NCBI RefSeq assembly: GCF_014635825.1
Contig: NZ_BMDO01000005.1
Location: 124,001 to 188,000, forward strand
DNA: 64,000 bases
Direction: 5' to 3'
Source of the DNA: Mucilaginibacter galii
GTDB taxonomy: Bacteria > Bacteroidota > Bacteroidia > Sphingobacteriales > Sphingobacteriaceae
The notes under the pieces were generated by a model. It ran no database searches. It worked only from the letters and a program-made list of their open reading frames with translations, and had not been told where the DNA came from. Positions 38,185-46,919 of the stretch are shown one piece after another (within the stretch, counting starts at the first letter, position 1; each line of letters begins with the position of its first letter). Both the position numbers and the translations under genes were made by a program.

Positions 38185-40196
38185 TCCTGAAAAAACCAAC
38201 TCATCGTTCATGGGGTAATTGCATAATGGTAGTTTTGTTGTGCAGCGCTACGTTAAGCTTTGCCCAGCAAAAAGATTACCCTATTAAGCCGGTATCATTC
38301 ACGAGTGTAAAGCTTACCGATAAATTTTGGCTACCACGAATACGAACCAATGCTACGGTAACCATACCAGCATCGTTTTCGCGTTGCGAAAATACCGGGA
38401 GGGTAAAAAACTTTCAAATGGCGGCAGCCCGAAGCGGTAAGTTTTGCACCACCTTCCCATTCGATGACACCGATATTTATAAGACCATTGAAGGGGCCTC
38501 TTACTCACTGGCGCTAAGTAATGATGCCAAGCTGGACAAATATGTAGACTCAATGATAAACATTGTAGGAAACGCACAGGAACCCGATGGTTACTTGTAC
38601 ACTGCGCGCACTATTGATCCGCTGCACCCGCAGGCATGGGCCGGACCAGAACGTTGGGTTAAAGAAAATGAACTGAGCCATGAACTTTACAATTCGGGGC
38701 ATATGTTTGAGGCGGCAGCAGCGCATTTTCAGGCTACTGGCAAACGTAATTTTTTAAACATTGCTCTTAAAAATGCCAACTTGCTGCTTGCCACCTTTGG
38801 CCCCGGTAAACGTGGTGTGGCGCCCGGTCACGAAATTGTGGAGATGGGGTTGGTGCGCCTTTACCGCATTACGGGCAAACAGGATTATCTGCAACTGGCT
38901 AAGTTTTTTATTGACGAACGCGGCAAGCGCAAATACGATAAAGCCAGCACCGACGTATGGAAAAATGGCAAGTACTGGCAGGACGACATACCTGTTACAG
39001 CCCAGGACGAAGCCGAAGGACATGCCGTACGCGCAATGTACCTGTACTCGGGCATGGCCGATGTTGCCGCACTTACCGGCGACAAGGAGTACCTGGCCGC
39101 CATTGACCAGATATGGAGCAATATGGTAAGCAAAAAGATATATGTGCAAGGCGGTATTGGTGCCATCCCTAACGGCGAACGCTTTGGCGACAATTATGAC
39201 TTGCCAAATGCCACAGCCTATAACGAAACCTGCGCGGCCATTGGCAACGTTTACTGGAACCAGCGCATGTTCCTGCTACATGGCGAGTCAAAATATATTG
39301 ACTTGTTAGAGAAGGTATTGTACAACGGGTTAATATCTGGGGTGGGTTTGGATGGTAAGTCCTTCTTTTACACCAATGCCTTGCAGATAACCAATGGCTT
39401 TACCCATAAAGAATTAGAGCCCCAGCGCTCGGGGTGGTTTGAGTGCTCTTGCTGCCCCACCAATATGGCGCGGTTCTTACCCTCGTTGCCGGGTTATGTA
39501 TATGCACAGCGTGGTACCGATACTTATATTAATTTATACATCAATGGCAGCGCCGCTTTAACGATTGATGGTAAACCGGTAACCATTGTTCAGCAAAATA
39601 GCTATCCATGGAACGGTGCACTCAAATTTAACATCCAGCCAAAAAGCAAACAACAGTTTACGCTAAGGTTCCGCATCCCGGGATGGGCACAGGATCAAGC
39701 CATACCATCCGATCTGTATCATTTTGCTAATACAAAAGCGCCTTCTTATAGGATAACTCTAAATGGTAAGCCTGTAAAATACACGCTAAGAAATGGGTAT
39801 GCGGTTATTACTCGTAGCTGGTTGCCTCAAGATGAGGTAACGTTGAACCTGCCCATGGAAGTGCAGCAAATAGCAGCCAGTCAAAAATTAAAAGATGACA
39901 AAGGCAAAGTAGCACTGCAACGTGGGCCCATTGTGTATTGTGCCGAATGGGCCGACAATAATGGCCGGGTAAGCAATATTGAACTGTCATCAAAAACTGC
40001 ATGGGTCCCGGCATACAAGCCCGATTTACTTCATGGCGTAATGGTTTTAAATGGTGCCGCCTTGAAAAAAGACAGTGCCAGCGCAGCCATAAAAACAGGC
40101 AACGCAACGTTTATTCCATACTACTCGTGGGCAAACCGCGGCAAAGGCGAAATGATGGTTTGGTTTCCTGAGGTGAAGACAGGTAGTGGCCAATAG
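38181..40196 (+). CDS. GH127-like beta-L-arabinofuranosidase (DUF1680 family)
   Basis: 671 residues with signal peptide (GNCIMVVLLCSATLSFAQQ). It has the (alpha/alpha)6 barrel of the family: PVSFTSVKLTDKFWLPRI, NELSHELYNSGHMFEAAAAH and DEAEGHAVRAMYLYSGMAD. All catalytic and zinc positions known from the Bifidobacterium enzyme HypBA1 have counterparts with matching spacing: Glu333 (acid/base), Glu349 and Cys351 in YNETCAAIGN, and Cys424/Cys425 in FECSCCPTN, Cys424 being the presumed nucleophile. A GH146-type assignment cannot be excluded by eye. It starts within the GH31 stop region and is followed 25 bases later by the SGNH gene. Confidence 0.88.
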   Translation: MILKKPTHRSWGNCIMVVLLCSATLSFAQQKDYPIKPVSFTSVKLTDKFWLPRIRTNATVTIPASFSRCENTGRVKNFQMAAARSGKFCTTFPFDDTDIYKTIEGASYSLALSNDAKLDKYVDSMINIVGNAQEPDGYLYTARTIDPLHPQAWAGPERWVKENELSHELYNSGHMFEAAAAHFQATGKRNFLNIALKNANLLLATFGPGKRGVAPGHEIVEMGLVRLYRITGKQDYLQLAKFFIDERGKRKYDKASTDVWKNGKYWQDDIPVTAQDEAEGHAVRAMYLYSGMADVAALTGDKEYLAAIDQIWSNMVSKKIYVQGGIGAIPNGERFGDNYDLPNATAYNETCAAIGNVYWNQRMFLLHGESKYIDLLEKVLYNGLISGVGLDGKSFFYTNALQITNGFTHKELEPQRSGWFECSCCPTNMARFLPSLPGYVYAQRGTDTYINLYINGSAALTIDGKPVTIVQQNSYPWNGALKFNIQPKSKQQFTLRFRIPGWAQDQAIPSDLYHFANTKAPSYRITLNGKPVKYTLRNGYAVITRSWLPQDEVTLNLPMEVQQIAASQKLKDDKGKVALQRGPIVYCAEWADNNGRVSNIELSSKTAWVPAYKPDLLHGVMVLNGAALKKDSASAAIKTGNATFIPYYSWANRGKGEMMVWFPEVKTGSGQ

Positions 40197-40221
40197 CATA
40201 TATTAACGACATATAACAACC

Positions 40222-42069
40222 TTGAACAAGCGCAGGCAAACAGCATTCAAATTCATAGCAATGGCTTTGCCTGTTGTGCTGCTGCTTGTTATAGAAGCGG
40301 TATTGAGGCTGTGTAACTATGGCTACAATACGGCGTTGTTTGTAAAAGACCCCGACGACCAAACCAGCTGGGTAATGAACCCCGATGCCTCAGCCAAGTT
40401 TTTTTCCAATCCAATAAATGCGACCAAGGGTAATCACGAAAGATTTAAGATTCAAAAAGAGCCGAATACTTTCAGGGTGTTTGTTTTGGGCGAATCAACA
40501 ACGGCCGGTTACCCTTATATGCACAACGGTTCATTTCACCGCTGGTTACAATACCGGTTGATGCATACTTTTCCTGAACGAAAGTTTGAGATCATCAACG
40601 TTTCGTTAACGGCTGTAAATTCTTATACCGTGCTCGATTTTGGAAAGCAGGTCATTAACTTTAAACCTGATGCTGTACTGGTATATACAGGTCACAACGA
40701 ATATTATGGTGCATTGGGCATAGGTTCTACCAGCGGAATTAGTGGCAGCCGGTTTTGGGTACAAACCGTATTGAAACTACGCGAATTAAAACTGGTGCAG
40801 GCATTAACCAGGCTAATTTATAACATTCAGCAGCTGGGGAATAAACCTACCGATACGCGGGAGAATCTTATGAAACGCATGGCGGCCACCCAGGAAATCA
40901 AGTATGGATCTGTAGAATACCATAAGGGTATCGATCAGTTCAGGCAAAATATGGATGAGCTATGTCAGTTGTATTCAGACAAGAAAATACCGCTTTTGAT
41001 CAGCAACCTGGTGAGTAACGAAAAGGATTTAAAGCCTTTTATCAGCGGTGCAGGACAATTGTCGGCTAATACGGCTTACCAAGCCGCAAGCAATGTTTAC
41101 GGCACTGGCAACTATCCGTTAGCAAAAACATCATTCAAAAAAGCAAGCGATTATGACCTGTTACGGTTTAGAGCGCCAGGCAAACTCAATGCTATTATTG
41201 AACAATTAGGCCGTCAATATCCGGGTGTTTACATAGCCAATACTCGCAAGATTTTTGAGGAGCATTCGCCTCACGGCATTTTAGGTAGCGAAACCTTATT
41301 GGAGCATGTACACCCTAATATTTACGGGTACGCGCTTATGAGCGAGGCATTTTATCAGGCCATGCATAGCAGCAAGATTATCAGGCCAAAGCCTGAAAAT
41401 GAAATGTCGTTCAAACTACTTCTAAAGCAAATGCCTGTTACCCGCGTAGACTCCCTTTATGGTGCATACCAAATTATGATGCTTAAAGTTGGCTGGCCTT
41501 TTAACACACCTATACCTAATAACTTTAAACGGGGAGACACCGAAGAAGAAAAAATAGCAGGCGCACTATCAGTAGATCGTATTACCTGGGCCGATGCCGT
41601 GGATCAGTTGTTTAAATATGATCTGAAAAGCAACAACAAAACTGGTGCCCTCAAAGCCACTGAAGCCATGTTGCTCGAAAATCCTGATAACGTTAATTAT
41701 TACATTTATGCCGGTCGACTCAATTTTGAACTGGGTAATAAGCCGGAAGCATTCCTGTATTTCGCAAAAGCCTATCAACTCCAACCATCCCTAAAAAATG
41801 CGCAAAACAATTATTTGCTGTGTTTAAAGGTAGATGAACCCGAAAAGGCACTGACTTATTTAGCATTAATGCGCAGTTACGACATCCCCGCTGCACAACT
41901 GGATGAAATTGAAGCACAAATTAATCAGCTTATTAACCTGAAGCAGCAACTCAAGAACGAGCCTTTAAATTCCAGCTTGAATCAACAGATCGCCGCTTAT
42001 TATCACCGGTTAAATGCCGATGAAGCCGCATCAATCTATCAGCATACATCAGATAACAATGGAAAGTAA
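40222..42069 (+). CDS. Membrane-anchored SGNH-hydrolase-like protein with TPR tail
   Basis: 615 residues, TTG start chosen because it gives a positively charged N-terminus (MNKRRQTAFKF) before the single membrane helix (about 13-30); the first ATG would begin inside that helix. SGNH blocks: VLGESTTAGYP with nucleophile Ser92, VYTGHNEYYG, and a terminal EHVHPNIYG (Glu361-x-x-His364). Residues about 430-610 form TPR-like helices (YIYAGRLNFELGNKPEAFLY). The catalytic domain faces the periplasm if the helix is an N-in anchor. It heads a tight block with SxtJ-like, DUF5989 and carbamoyltransferase genes. Possible role: adding or removing an ester or carbamoyl group on a carbohydrate; this is inference. 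Confidence 0.8.
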   Translation: MNKRRQTAFKFIAMALPVVLLLVIEAVLRLCNYGYNTALFVKDPDDQTSWVMNPDASAKFFSNPINATKGNHERFKIQKEPNTFRVFVLGESTTAGYPYMHNGSFHRWLQYRLMHTFPERKFEIINVSLTAVNSYTVLDFGKQVINFKPDAVLVYTGHNEYYGALGIGSTSGISGSRFWVQTVLKLRELKLVQALTRLIYNIQQLGNKPTDTRENLMKRMAATQEIKYGSVEYHKGIDQFRQNMDELCQLYSDKKIPLLISNLVSNEKDLKPFISGAGQLSANTAYQAASNVYGTGNYPLAKTSFKKASDYDLLRFRAPGKLNAIIEQLGRQYPGVYIANTRKIFEEHSPHGILGSETLLEHVHPNIYGYALMSEAFYQAMHSSKIIRPKPENEMSFKLLLKQMPVTRVDSLYGAYQIMMLKVGWPFNTPIPNNFKRGDTEEEKIAGALSVDRITWADAVDQLFKYDLKSNNKTGALKATEAMLLENPDNVNYYIYAGRLNFELGNKPEAFLYFAKAYQLQPSLKNAQNNYLLCLKVDEPEKALTYLALMRSYDIPAAQLDEIEAQINQLINLKQQLKNEPLNSSLNQQIAAYYHRLNADEAASIYQHTSDNNGK

Positions 42070-42442
42070 AGTAAGCGAACTTCGCAAGTTCGGTTTTATA
42101 CTGGGCTTTGCTTTCTTATTGATAACTGTTTATACAGCATACAGGCACAGGCTTGTACCTGAATTAGGTGCAGTAGCGGTGATCTTGCTTGCCCTAACGC
42201 TGGTGCACCCAAAAGCTTTGGCCCCCGTAAAATGGTTTTGGGATAATGTTGGGTTGGTACTAGGGACTGTTAACACTTATATACTGCTTTTTTTGATCTA
42301 CTTTTTAATTATTACCCCCATTGGGTTAATAATGCGTTTGCTTGGCAAAGACGCCCTTAAACTAAAGCCTCAAAAGCCACAATCGTCTTACTGGGAGCAG
42401 GCACCGGTAGAAACAAATAGTTCAATGGAGCGGCAATTTTAA
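42059..42442 (+). CDS. SxtJ-family small membrane protein
   Basis: 127 residues, starting inside the last codons of the SGNH gene (11-base overlap), so translationally coupled. Hydrophobic segments are at about 10-28, 32-50 and 65-95, with the family-typical HPKALAPVKWFWDNVG loop followed by LFLIYFLIITPIGLIMRLLGKDAL. The C-terminal ~30 residues are hydrophilic and end KPQSSYWEQAPVE. The name comes from the saxitoxin gene clusters, where SxtJ accompanies the carbamoyltransferase SxtI; the pairing with a carbamoyltransferase is repeated here. The molecular role is unknown. Confidence 0.85.
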   Translation: MESKVSELRKFGFILGFAFLLITVYTAYRHRLVPELGAVAVILLALTLVHPKALAPVKWFWDNVGLVLGTVNTYILLFLIYFLIITPIGLIMRLLGKDALKLKPQKPQSSYWEQAPVETNSSMERQF

Positions 42443-42452
42443 ATACTAAACC

Positions 42453-42602
42453 ATGAGTACACTACTTGAATTTTTTTTGTTTCTAAAGCAGCGTAAAAAA
42501 TATTGGCTGTGGCCGCTGTTTATTATCCTCATAGCGCTTAGCTTACTCATGGTACTGGCTCAGGGCTCGGCACTGGCTCCCTTCATTTACAGCCTGTTCT
42601 AA
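42453..42602 (+). CDS. DUF5989 mini-membrane protein
   Basis: 49 residues, reading MSTLLEFFLFLKQRKKYWLW, then one membrane helix (PLFIIL...LSLLMVL), then AQGSALAPFIYSLF at the C-terminus. The layout (LxFLxxRKKxWLxP, helix, AQGSALAPFIYxLF) is the DUF5989 signature. It lies 10 bases after the SxtJ-like gene and 17 before the carbamoyltransferase gene, the usual position for this family. It is short enough to be missed by length-filtered gene finding. It probably forms a membrane assembly with SxtJ (inference). Confidence 0.88.
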   Translation: MSTLLEFFLFLKQRKKYWLWPLFIILIALSLLMVLAQGSALAPFIYSLF

Positions 42603-42619
42603 ATAGCTTACATAAGGTT

Positions 42620-44341
42620 ATGTATATATTAGGGATCTCGGCTTTTTATCATGATAGCGCTGCCTGCCTGCTCTTGAACGATGAGCTGATTGCCGCCGCA
42701 CAGGAAGAGCGTTTTACCCGCAAAAAAAACGATGATTCGTTCCCCGAACAAGCCGTTAAGTTTTGCCTGCAGCACGCCCAAATAAAATTGACCGATGTAC
42801 AGTACGTGGTGTTTTACGAAAAGCCGTTCCTCAAATTTGAACGCTTACTGGAAACCTATATCAGCTTTGTACCCCGTGGCATGGGGTCGTTTTTAAAAGC
42901 AATGCCCTTGTGGTTAAAAGACAAGCTCTTTCTTAAAAGCAAAATAAGTAAAAAGCTAAATGGTATAGACCCCGAATGGAAGCGTTCGAATCCAATTCTA
43001 TTTACCGACCATCATCATGCACATGCAGTGTCTGCATTTTTTCCATCACCGTTTAACGAAGCTGTCATATTAACTGTAGACGGTGTAGGTGAGTGGGCAA
43101 CAACAACCGTTTCTACAGGCAAAGAAAATCACATAAAGCTTGAAAAGGAAATTAGGTTCCCGCATTCTTTAGGTCTGTTATATTCGGCTTTTACCTATTA
43201 CCTTGGCTTCAAAGTAAATTCTGACGAGTATAAGGTAATGGGGCTTGCGCCATACGGTAAGCCCTTATATGTCAATCTCATTTACGAGCATTTGCTAAAA
43301 GTGCAGCCCGATGGATCTTTCTGGCTGAATATGGACTACTTCAATTACGGTACGGGCTTAACCATGACCAATCATCGGTTCAGTAAGCTATTTGGCGCAA
43401 AGCCCCGGTTGCCCCAAGAAGAAGTAGAGGCTTTTCATCAAAACATAGCCAGTTCCATTCAGCAGGTTATAGAGGAGGTGATGGTGAAAATCACCAGGCA
43501 TCTTCACCAGGAATATGGTATAGATAGTTTATGCCTGGCCGGTGGTGTGGCTTTAAATTGTGTCTGTAACGCAGCTATACGCAAGCAATCGGGCTTTAAA
43601 AACGTTTGGGTTCAGCCCGCAGCCGGCGATGCCGGTGGTGCGCTTGGTGCAGCTTTTAGTGTGTATTACGAATATTTGGCTCAAGAAAGGTCAATTGTGC
43701 CGGGTAAAGATAAGATGCAGCAGTCGTTATTAGGTCCGTGCTATGGTACACAGCAAATACAGCATGCTTTGGCCAACGAAGGATATTCTTGTGATTCACT
43801 AACGGCTGATGATTTCTATAGACAATTAGCACAGTGCCTGGCTAATGGTAAAGTGGTAGGCTACTTTAATGGTAGGGCCGAATTTGGCCCCCGGGCCTTA
43901 GGCAGCCGCAGTATTTTGGCCGATCCGCGCATTGGGGAAATGCAAACCGTATTAAATCAAAAAATAAAGCTGCGGGAAAGCTTTCGCCCATTTGCACCGG
44001 CAATACTACAGGAGTTTGCGGACGATTATTTTGAAGATGCGGCAGTAAGCCCTTACATGCTGTTTACATTTCAGGCAAAAGAAAAAGTAAACGCGTTGTT
44101 GCCTGCGGTTATTCACGTAGATGGATCTGCCCGGGTACAAACGGTCAACGAGGAGCAGCATCCCGATTTTTACCGGGTAATTAAAGCTTTTTATGATCTT
44201 ACAGGGCGCCCCGTGCTTATCAATACCTCTTTCAACGTGATGAATGAACCCGTGGTTTGCTCTCCACAGGATGCTATTCGCTGTTTTAATAATACAGAAA
44301 TGGATGTGTTGGCTATCGGTAGATTCCTGGTGTTCAAATAA
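42620..44341 (+). CDS. Carbamoyltransferase of the NodU/CmcH/SxtI family
   Basis: 573 residues. The N-terminus MYILGISAFYHDSAACLLLN begins the ASKHA-type Kae1-like domain. DHHHAHAVSAFF supplies the metal-binding histidines used in forming carbamoyl-adenylate, and VNSDEYKVMGLAPYGKP and LCLAGGVALNCVCN are conserved. The C-terminal transfer domain carries YFNGRAEFGPRALGSRSILADPR, KLRESFRPFAPAIL and PVLINTSFNVMNEPVVC. The family uses carbamoyl phosphate and ATP to carbamoylate hydroxyls of sugars, antibiotics or toxins. It is the last gene of the four-gene module inside the polysaccharide locus; the acceptor is unknown. Confidence 0.93.
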   Translation: MYILGISAFYHDSAACLLLNDELIAAAQEERFTRKKNDDSFPEQAVKFCLQHAQIKLTDVQYVVFYEKPFLKFERLLETYISFVPRGMGSFLKAMPLWLKDKLFLKSKISKKLNGIDPEWKRSNPILFTDHHHAHAVSAFFPSPFNEAVILTVDGVGEWATTTVSTGKENHIKLEKEIRFPHSLGLLYSAFTYYLGFKVNSDEYKVMGLAPYGKPLYVNLIYEHLLKVQPDGSFWLNMDYFNYGTGLTMTNHRFSKLFGAKPRLPQEEVEAFHQNIASSIQQVIEEVMVKITRHLHQEYGIDSLCLAGGVALNCVCNAAIRKQSGFKNVWVQPAAGDAGGALGAAFSVYYEYLAQERSIVPGKDKMQQSLLGPCYGTQQIQHALANEGYSCDSLTADDFYRQLAQCLANGKVVGYFNGRAEFGPRALGSRSILADPRIGEMQTVLNQKIKLRESFRPFAPAILQEFADDYFEDAAVSPYMLFTFQAKEKVNALLPAVIHVDGSARVQTVNEEQHPDFYRVIKAFYDLTGRPVLINTSFNVMNEPVVCSPQDAIRCFNNTEMDVLAIGRFLVFK

Positions 44342-44559
44342 ACAGATCGGTATATTGTCGTTCTTTAGGCATTCGGCGTTTCTAATAGCAGTGATAATTT
44401 TTTAGAGAAAGATAGTTTTGTGGTTATAAACATCTTATTAGATAAAGTGCCTGGTGCAAAGCTAAGGTGATAGTAATACTTAAGGTATATAACGTAAACT
44501 TGCAACATCCAGGTTAACTACCTAGAAACCTATAAAAACCAGATTTGAATATATAATTG

Positions 44560-46365
44560 ATGCAAATGAAATTGAACTTCAAAAAACTTACTTTTTTAGT
44601 TGTTGCTATCGTGTTAGGTGCTGGCCAGGTGAAAGCACAAACTGAGCCTGGTTATTGGAAACTTGCCTCTAAGCCGGTTTTAGGCTGGAACAGTTGGGAC
44701 GTATTTGGTACCACAGTAACCGAACAGCAAATTAAAGAACAAGCCGATGCTATGGCGGTTAACTTACTGCCGAGCGGCTACAAATACCTGACGGTTGACA
44801 TTCAGTGGTATGAGCCCGAGTCTAAAGGGCACTCATATGACCCCAACGCAGTGCTTACGATGGATGAATACGGTCGTTTAACACCGGGGCTTAAAAAGTT
44901 TCCTTCTGCCGCCAACGGCAAGGGGTTTAAGCCACTTGCAGATTATGTACATGCTAAGGGCCTTAAATTTGGTATTCACATTATGCGCGGAATTCCACGC
45001 CAGGCTGTTCAAAAGAACCTTCCGGTTTATGGCACACAATCTAAAGCACAAGATGTGGCCCTTGTCAATTCAAAATGCCCATGGAACCCTGATATGTATG
45101 GGGTGGATGCCACTAAACCAGATGGTGCCGCTTACTACCAATCAATTATAAAAATGTATGCCGACTGGGGTGTAGACTTTATCAAAGTAGATGATATTTC
45201 GCGTCCTTATGATAAGATACAGCAGGCAGAAATTGAGGCTATCCGTCAGGCTATTGATAAAACCGGCCGTTCTATAGTTTTAAGCTTATCGCCGGGGGCT
45301 ACACCGGTTTCGGCAGGTCAGCATGTAAGCTGGCATGCAAATATGTGGCGCATTACCGATGATTTTTGGGACAGATGGGGCTTGCTACAGGCAATGTTTG
45401 AACGATTGAATGCCTGGACACCTTACCGTGGGAACGGACATTTTCCTGATGCTGATATGCTGCCCATAGGGATCATCAATTTTAATCAGGCTACCAAGTT
45501 TACTAAAGATGAGCAATACACGCTGATGAGCTTGTGGTCTATTGGCCGTTCACCTCTCATTTTCGGAGGTGACATGACCAAGCTCGATGCCTTTACCAAA
45601 GCTATGTTAACTAATGCCGAAGTACTGAAAGTTAACCAGCTAAGCACGAATAACAGGCAGGTATACCGTGATAAAAACCTGGTTGTGTGGACGGCAGATG
45701 TACCCGGAAGTAAGGATAAATATGTAGCATTATTCAATGCACAAAGTAAAGGAGACAACATTGATTTTAGCAATGCCGATTACATAAGCCCGGTAATTGC
45801 AGGTGAAGGCAGCTCGCAGAAAGTGGAGGTATCTATAAAAAATGCAAAACGGCTCATCTTATTTGTAAAAGATGGAGGTAATGGTATTAACGGAGATCAG
45901 GCTGCTTGGCTAAACCCCGAAATAAAGGGCCCAAAAGGAACCCTGAAGCTAACGGAAATGAAATGGATTACAGCCAATGCCGGCCGGGGCGAAGTCAGGG
46001 TTAACAAAACCAGTGATAACCGTCCGCTTTTAATAGACGGTAAACAGGCTGACGGTATTGGCACTTACGCCGAGTCTACGATAATTTATGATTTGCCCGA
46101 AGGTTACGACACTTTTTCTACCACCGGCATGGTAACCCAAGCCAAGGGTTCTGTGGTTTTTGGTGTGCTTGTAGATAAGGGCGTTATTCAGCTCGCCGAT
46201 AAAGCAGAGGTGAGCGTTGACCTGAGTGCCATTGGCATAAAAGGCAAAGCCAAGGTGCGCGACCTGTGGACAAGTAAAGATTTAGGCACCTTCAATGGAA
46301 GGTTCAGCCGCGAAATAGCTCAGCACGGCGGTGGATTGTATCGGGTTAGTCCATTAAAAAACTAA
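44560..46365 (+). CDS. Glycoside hydrolase family 27 (alpha-galactosidase type)
   Basis: About 601 residues with signal peptide (LTFLVVAIVLGAGQVKAQ); ATG at 44560 or 44566. GH27 features: PVLGWNSWDVFG at the barrel start, YKYLTVDIQWYEP, GLKFGIHIMRGIPR, nucleophile Asp211 in VDFIKVDDISRPY, and acid/base Asp268 in NMWRITDDFWDRW. LWSIGRSPLIFGGDM and the C-terminal beta-sandwich (VRDLWTSKDLGTFNGRF) follow; an added module lies between about residues 420 and 560. It is separated from the carbamoyltransferase by 218 bases that include a TAGTTTTG box at 44413-44420, so it may have its own promoter. The fold also covers beta-L-arabinopyranosidases and isomaltodextranases, so alpha-galactosidase is the most likely, not certain. 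Confidence 0.88.
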   Translation: MQMKLNFKKLTFLVVAIVLGAGQVKAQTEPGYWKLASKPVLGWNSWDVFGTTVTEQQIKEQADAMAVNLLPSGYKYLTVDIQWYEPESKGHSYDPNAVLTMDEYGRLTPGLKKFPSAANGKGFKPLADYVHAKGLKFGIHIMRGIPRQAVQKNLPVYGTQSKAQDVALVNSKCPWNPDMYGVDATKPDGAAYYQSIIKMYADWGVDFIKVDDISRPYDKIQQAEIEAIRQAIDKTGRSIVLSLSPGATPVSAGQHVSWHANMWRITDDFWDRWGLLQAMFERLNAWTPYRGNGHFPDADMLPIGIINFNQATKFTKDEQYTLMSLWSIGRSPLIFGGDMTKLDAFTKAMLTNAEVLKVNQLSTNNRQVYRDKNLVVWTADVPGSKDKYVALFNAQSKGDNIDFSNADYISPVIAGEGSSQKVEVSIKNAKRLILFVKDGGNGINGDQAAWLNPEIKGPKGTLKLTEMKWITANAGRGEVRVNKTSDNRPLLIDGKQADGIGTYAESTIIYDLPEGYDTFSTTGMVTQAKGSVVFGVLVDKGVIQLADKAEVSVDLSAIGIKGKAKVRDLWTSKDLGTFNGRFSREIAQHGGGLYRVSPLKN

Positions 46366-46414
46366 GCGTTCAATAGTATTTTAAGGAATGTTTGCTGTAT
46401 AGACTTGTAATAGC

Positions 46415-46454
46415 AAATGTTATCCCGGTTATGCGAGTAGCCGGGATAACATTT
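46415..46454. terminator. Strong hairpin terminator after the GH27 gene
   Basis: AAATGTTATCCCGG (46415-46428) pairs perfectly with CCGGGATAACATTT (46441-46454), 12-base loop, T-rich exit. It lies 50 bases after the GH27 stop and closes the utilization locus. Confidence 0.85.
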
Positions 46455-46919
46455 TATCTGCATATATTAATAAATAGCGCGGTTAGTATTCTATCGTTAA
46501 ATATATTCAGGCGTACTTTCACGATGATTACCGATTGTATAAGCTGTAAGTCATTCTTTCGAATGGACTCAACTATAAACCTTTTAAGTTAAATATAGAT
46601 GTCTGTGCAGACTATATGCAAACAGAGCAACTTTGTTAATAATTTAATGAACTGTAATGCAAATTTAAACTGAATTCGTAGCAATGCAGTTTCCTCCTAT
46701 TCTAATTTAATCTAACATCCAAATTCCAAAAAGGTCTTTGATTGCTGTTTTATATAGAATAGTACAAACTTCGTTCAATTATTGGACAGGTAAACTTAGG
46801 ACATCCAAGAAAGTTAAGACTTCCCCTTTATAGGGAGAGATATAAGTTTTGGATGAAATGAGTGTGTATAAATTCTAACTTGTATTCTTATAAGTTGCAT
46901 ATTGACATGAAACCATCCA
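46455..46919. other. AT-rich intergenic region without a recognisable gene
   Basis: About 460 bases between the GH27 terminator and the leftward SGNH gene. Reading frames here are short, start at non-ATG codons and have no protein-like composition. No tRNA, repeat or clear terminator for the leftward pair was found. Confidence 0.5.

Noticed and set aside
38754-39149. 131-codon and 122-codon frames on opposite strands within the GH127-like gene
   Set aside because: The GH127-like frame has all catalytic residues at correct spacing; these are shadows.
46392-46592. 66-codon frame after the GH27 gene
   Set aside because: Non-ATG start, contains the terminator hairpin within it, and shows no family features.
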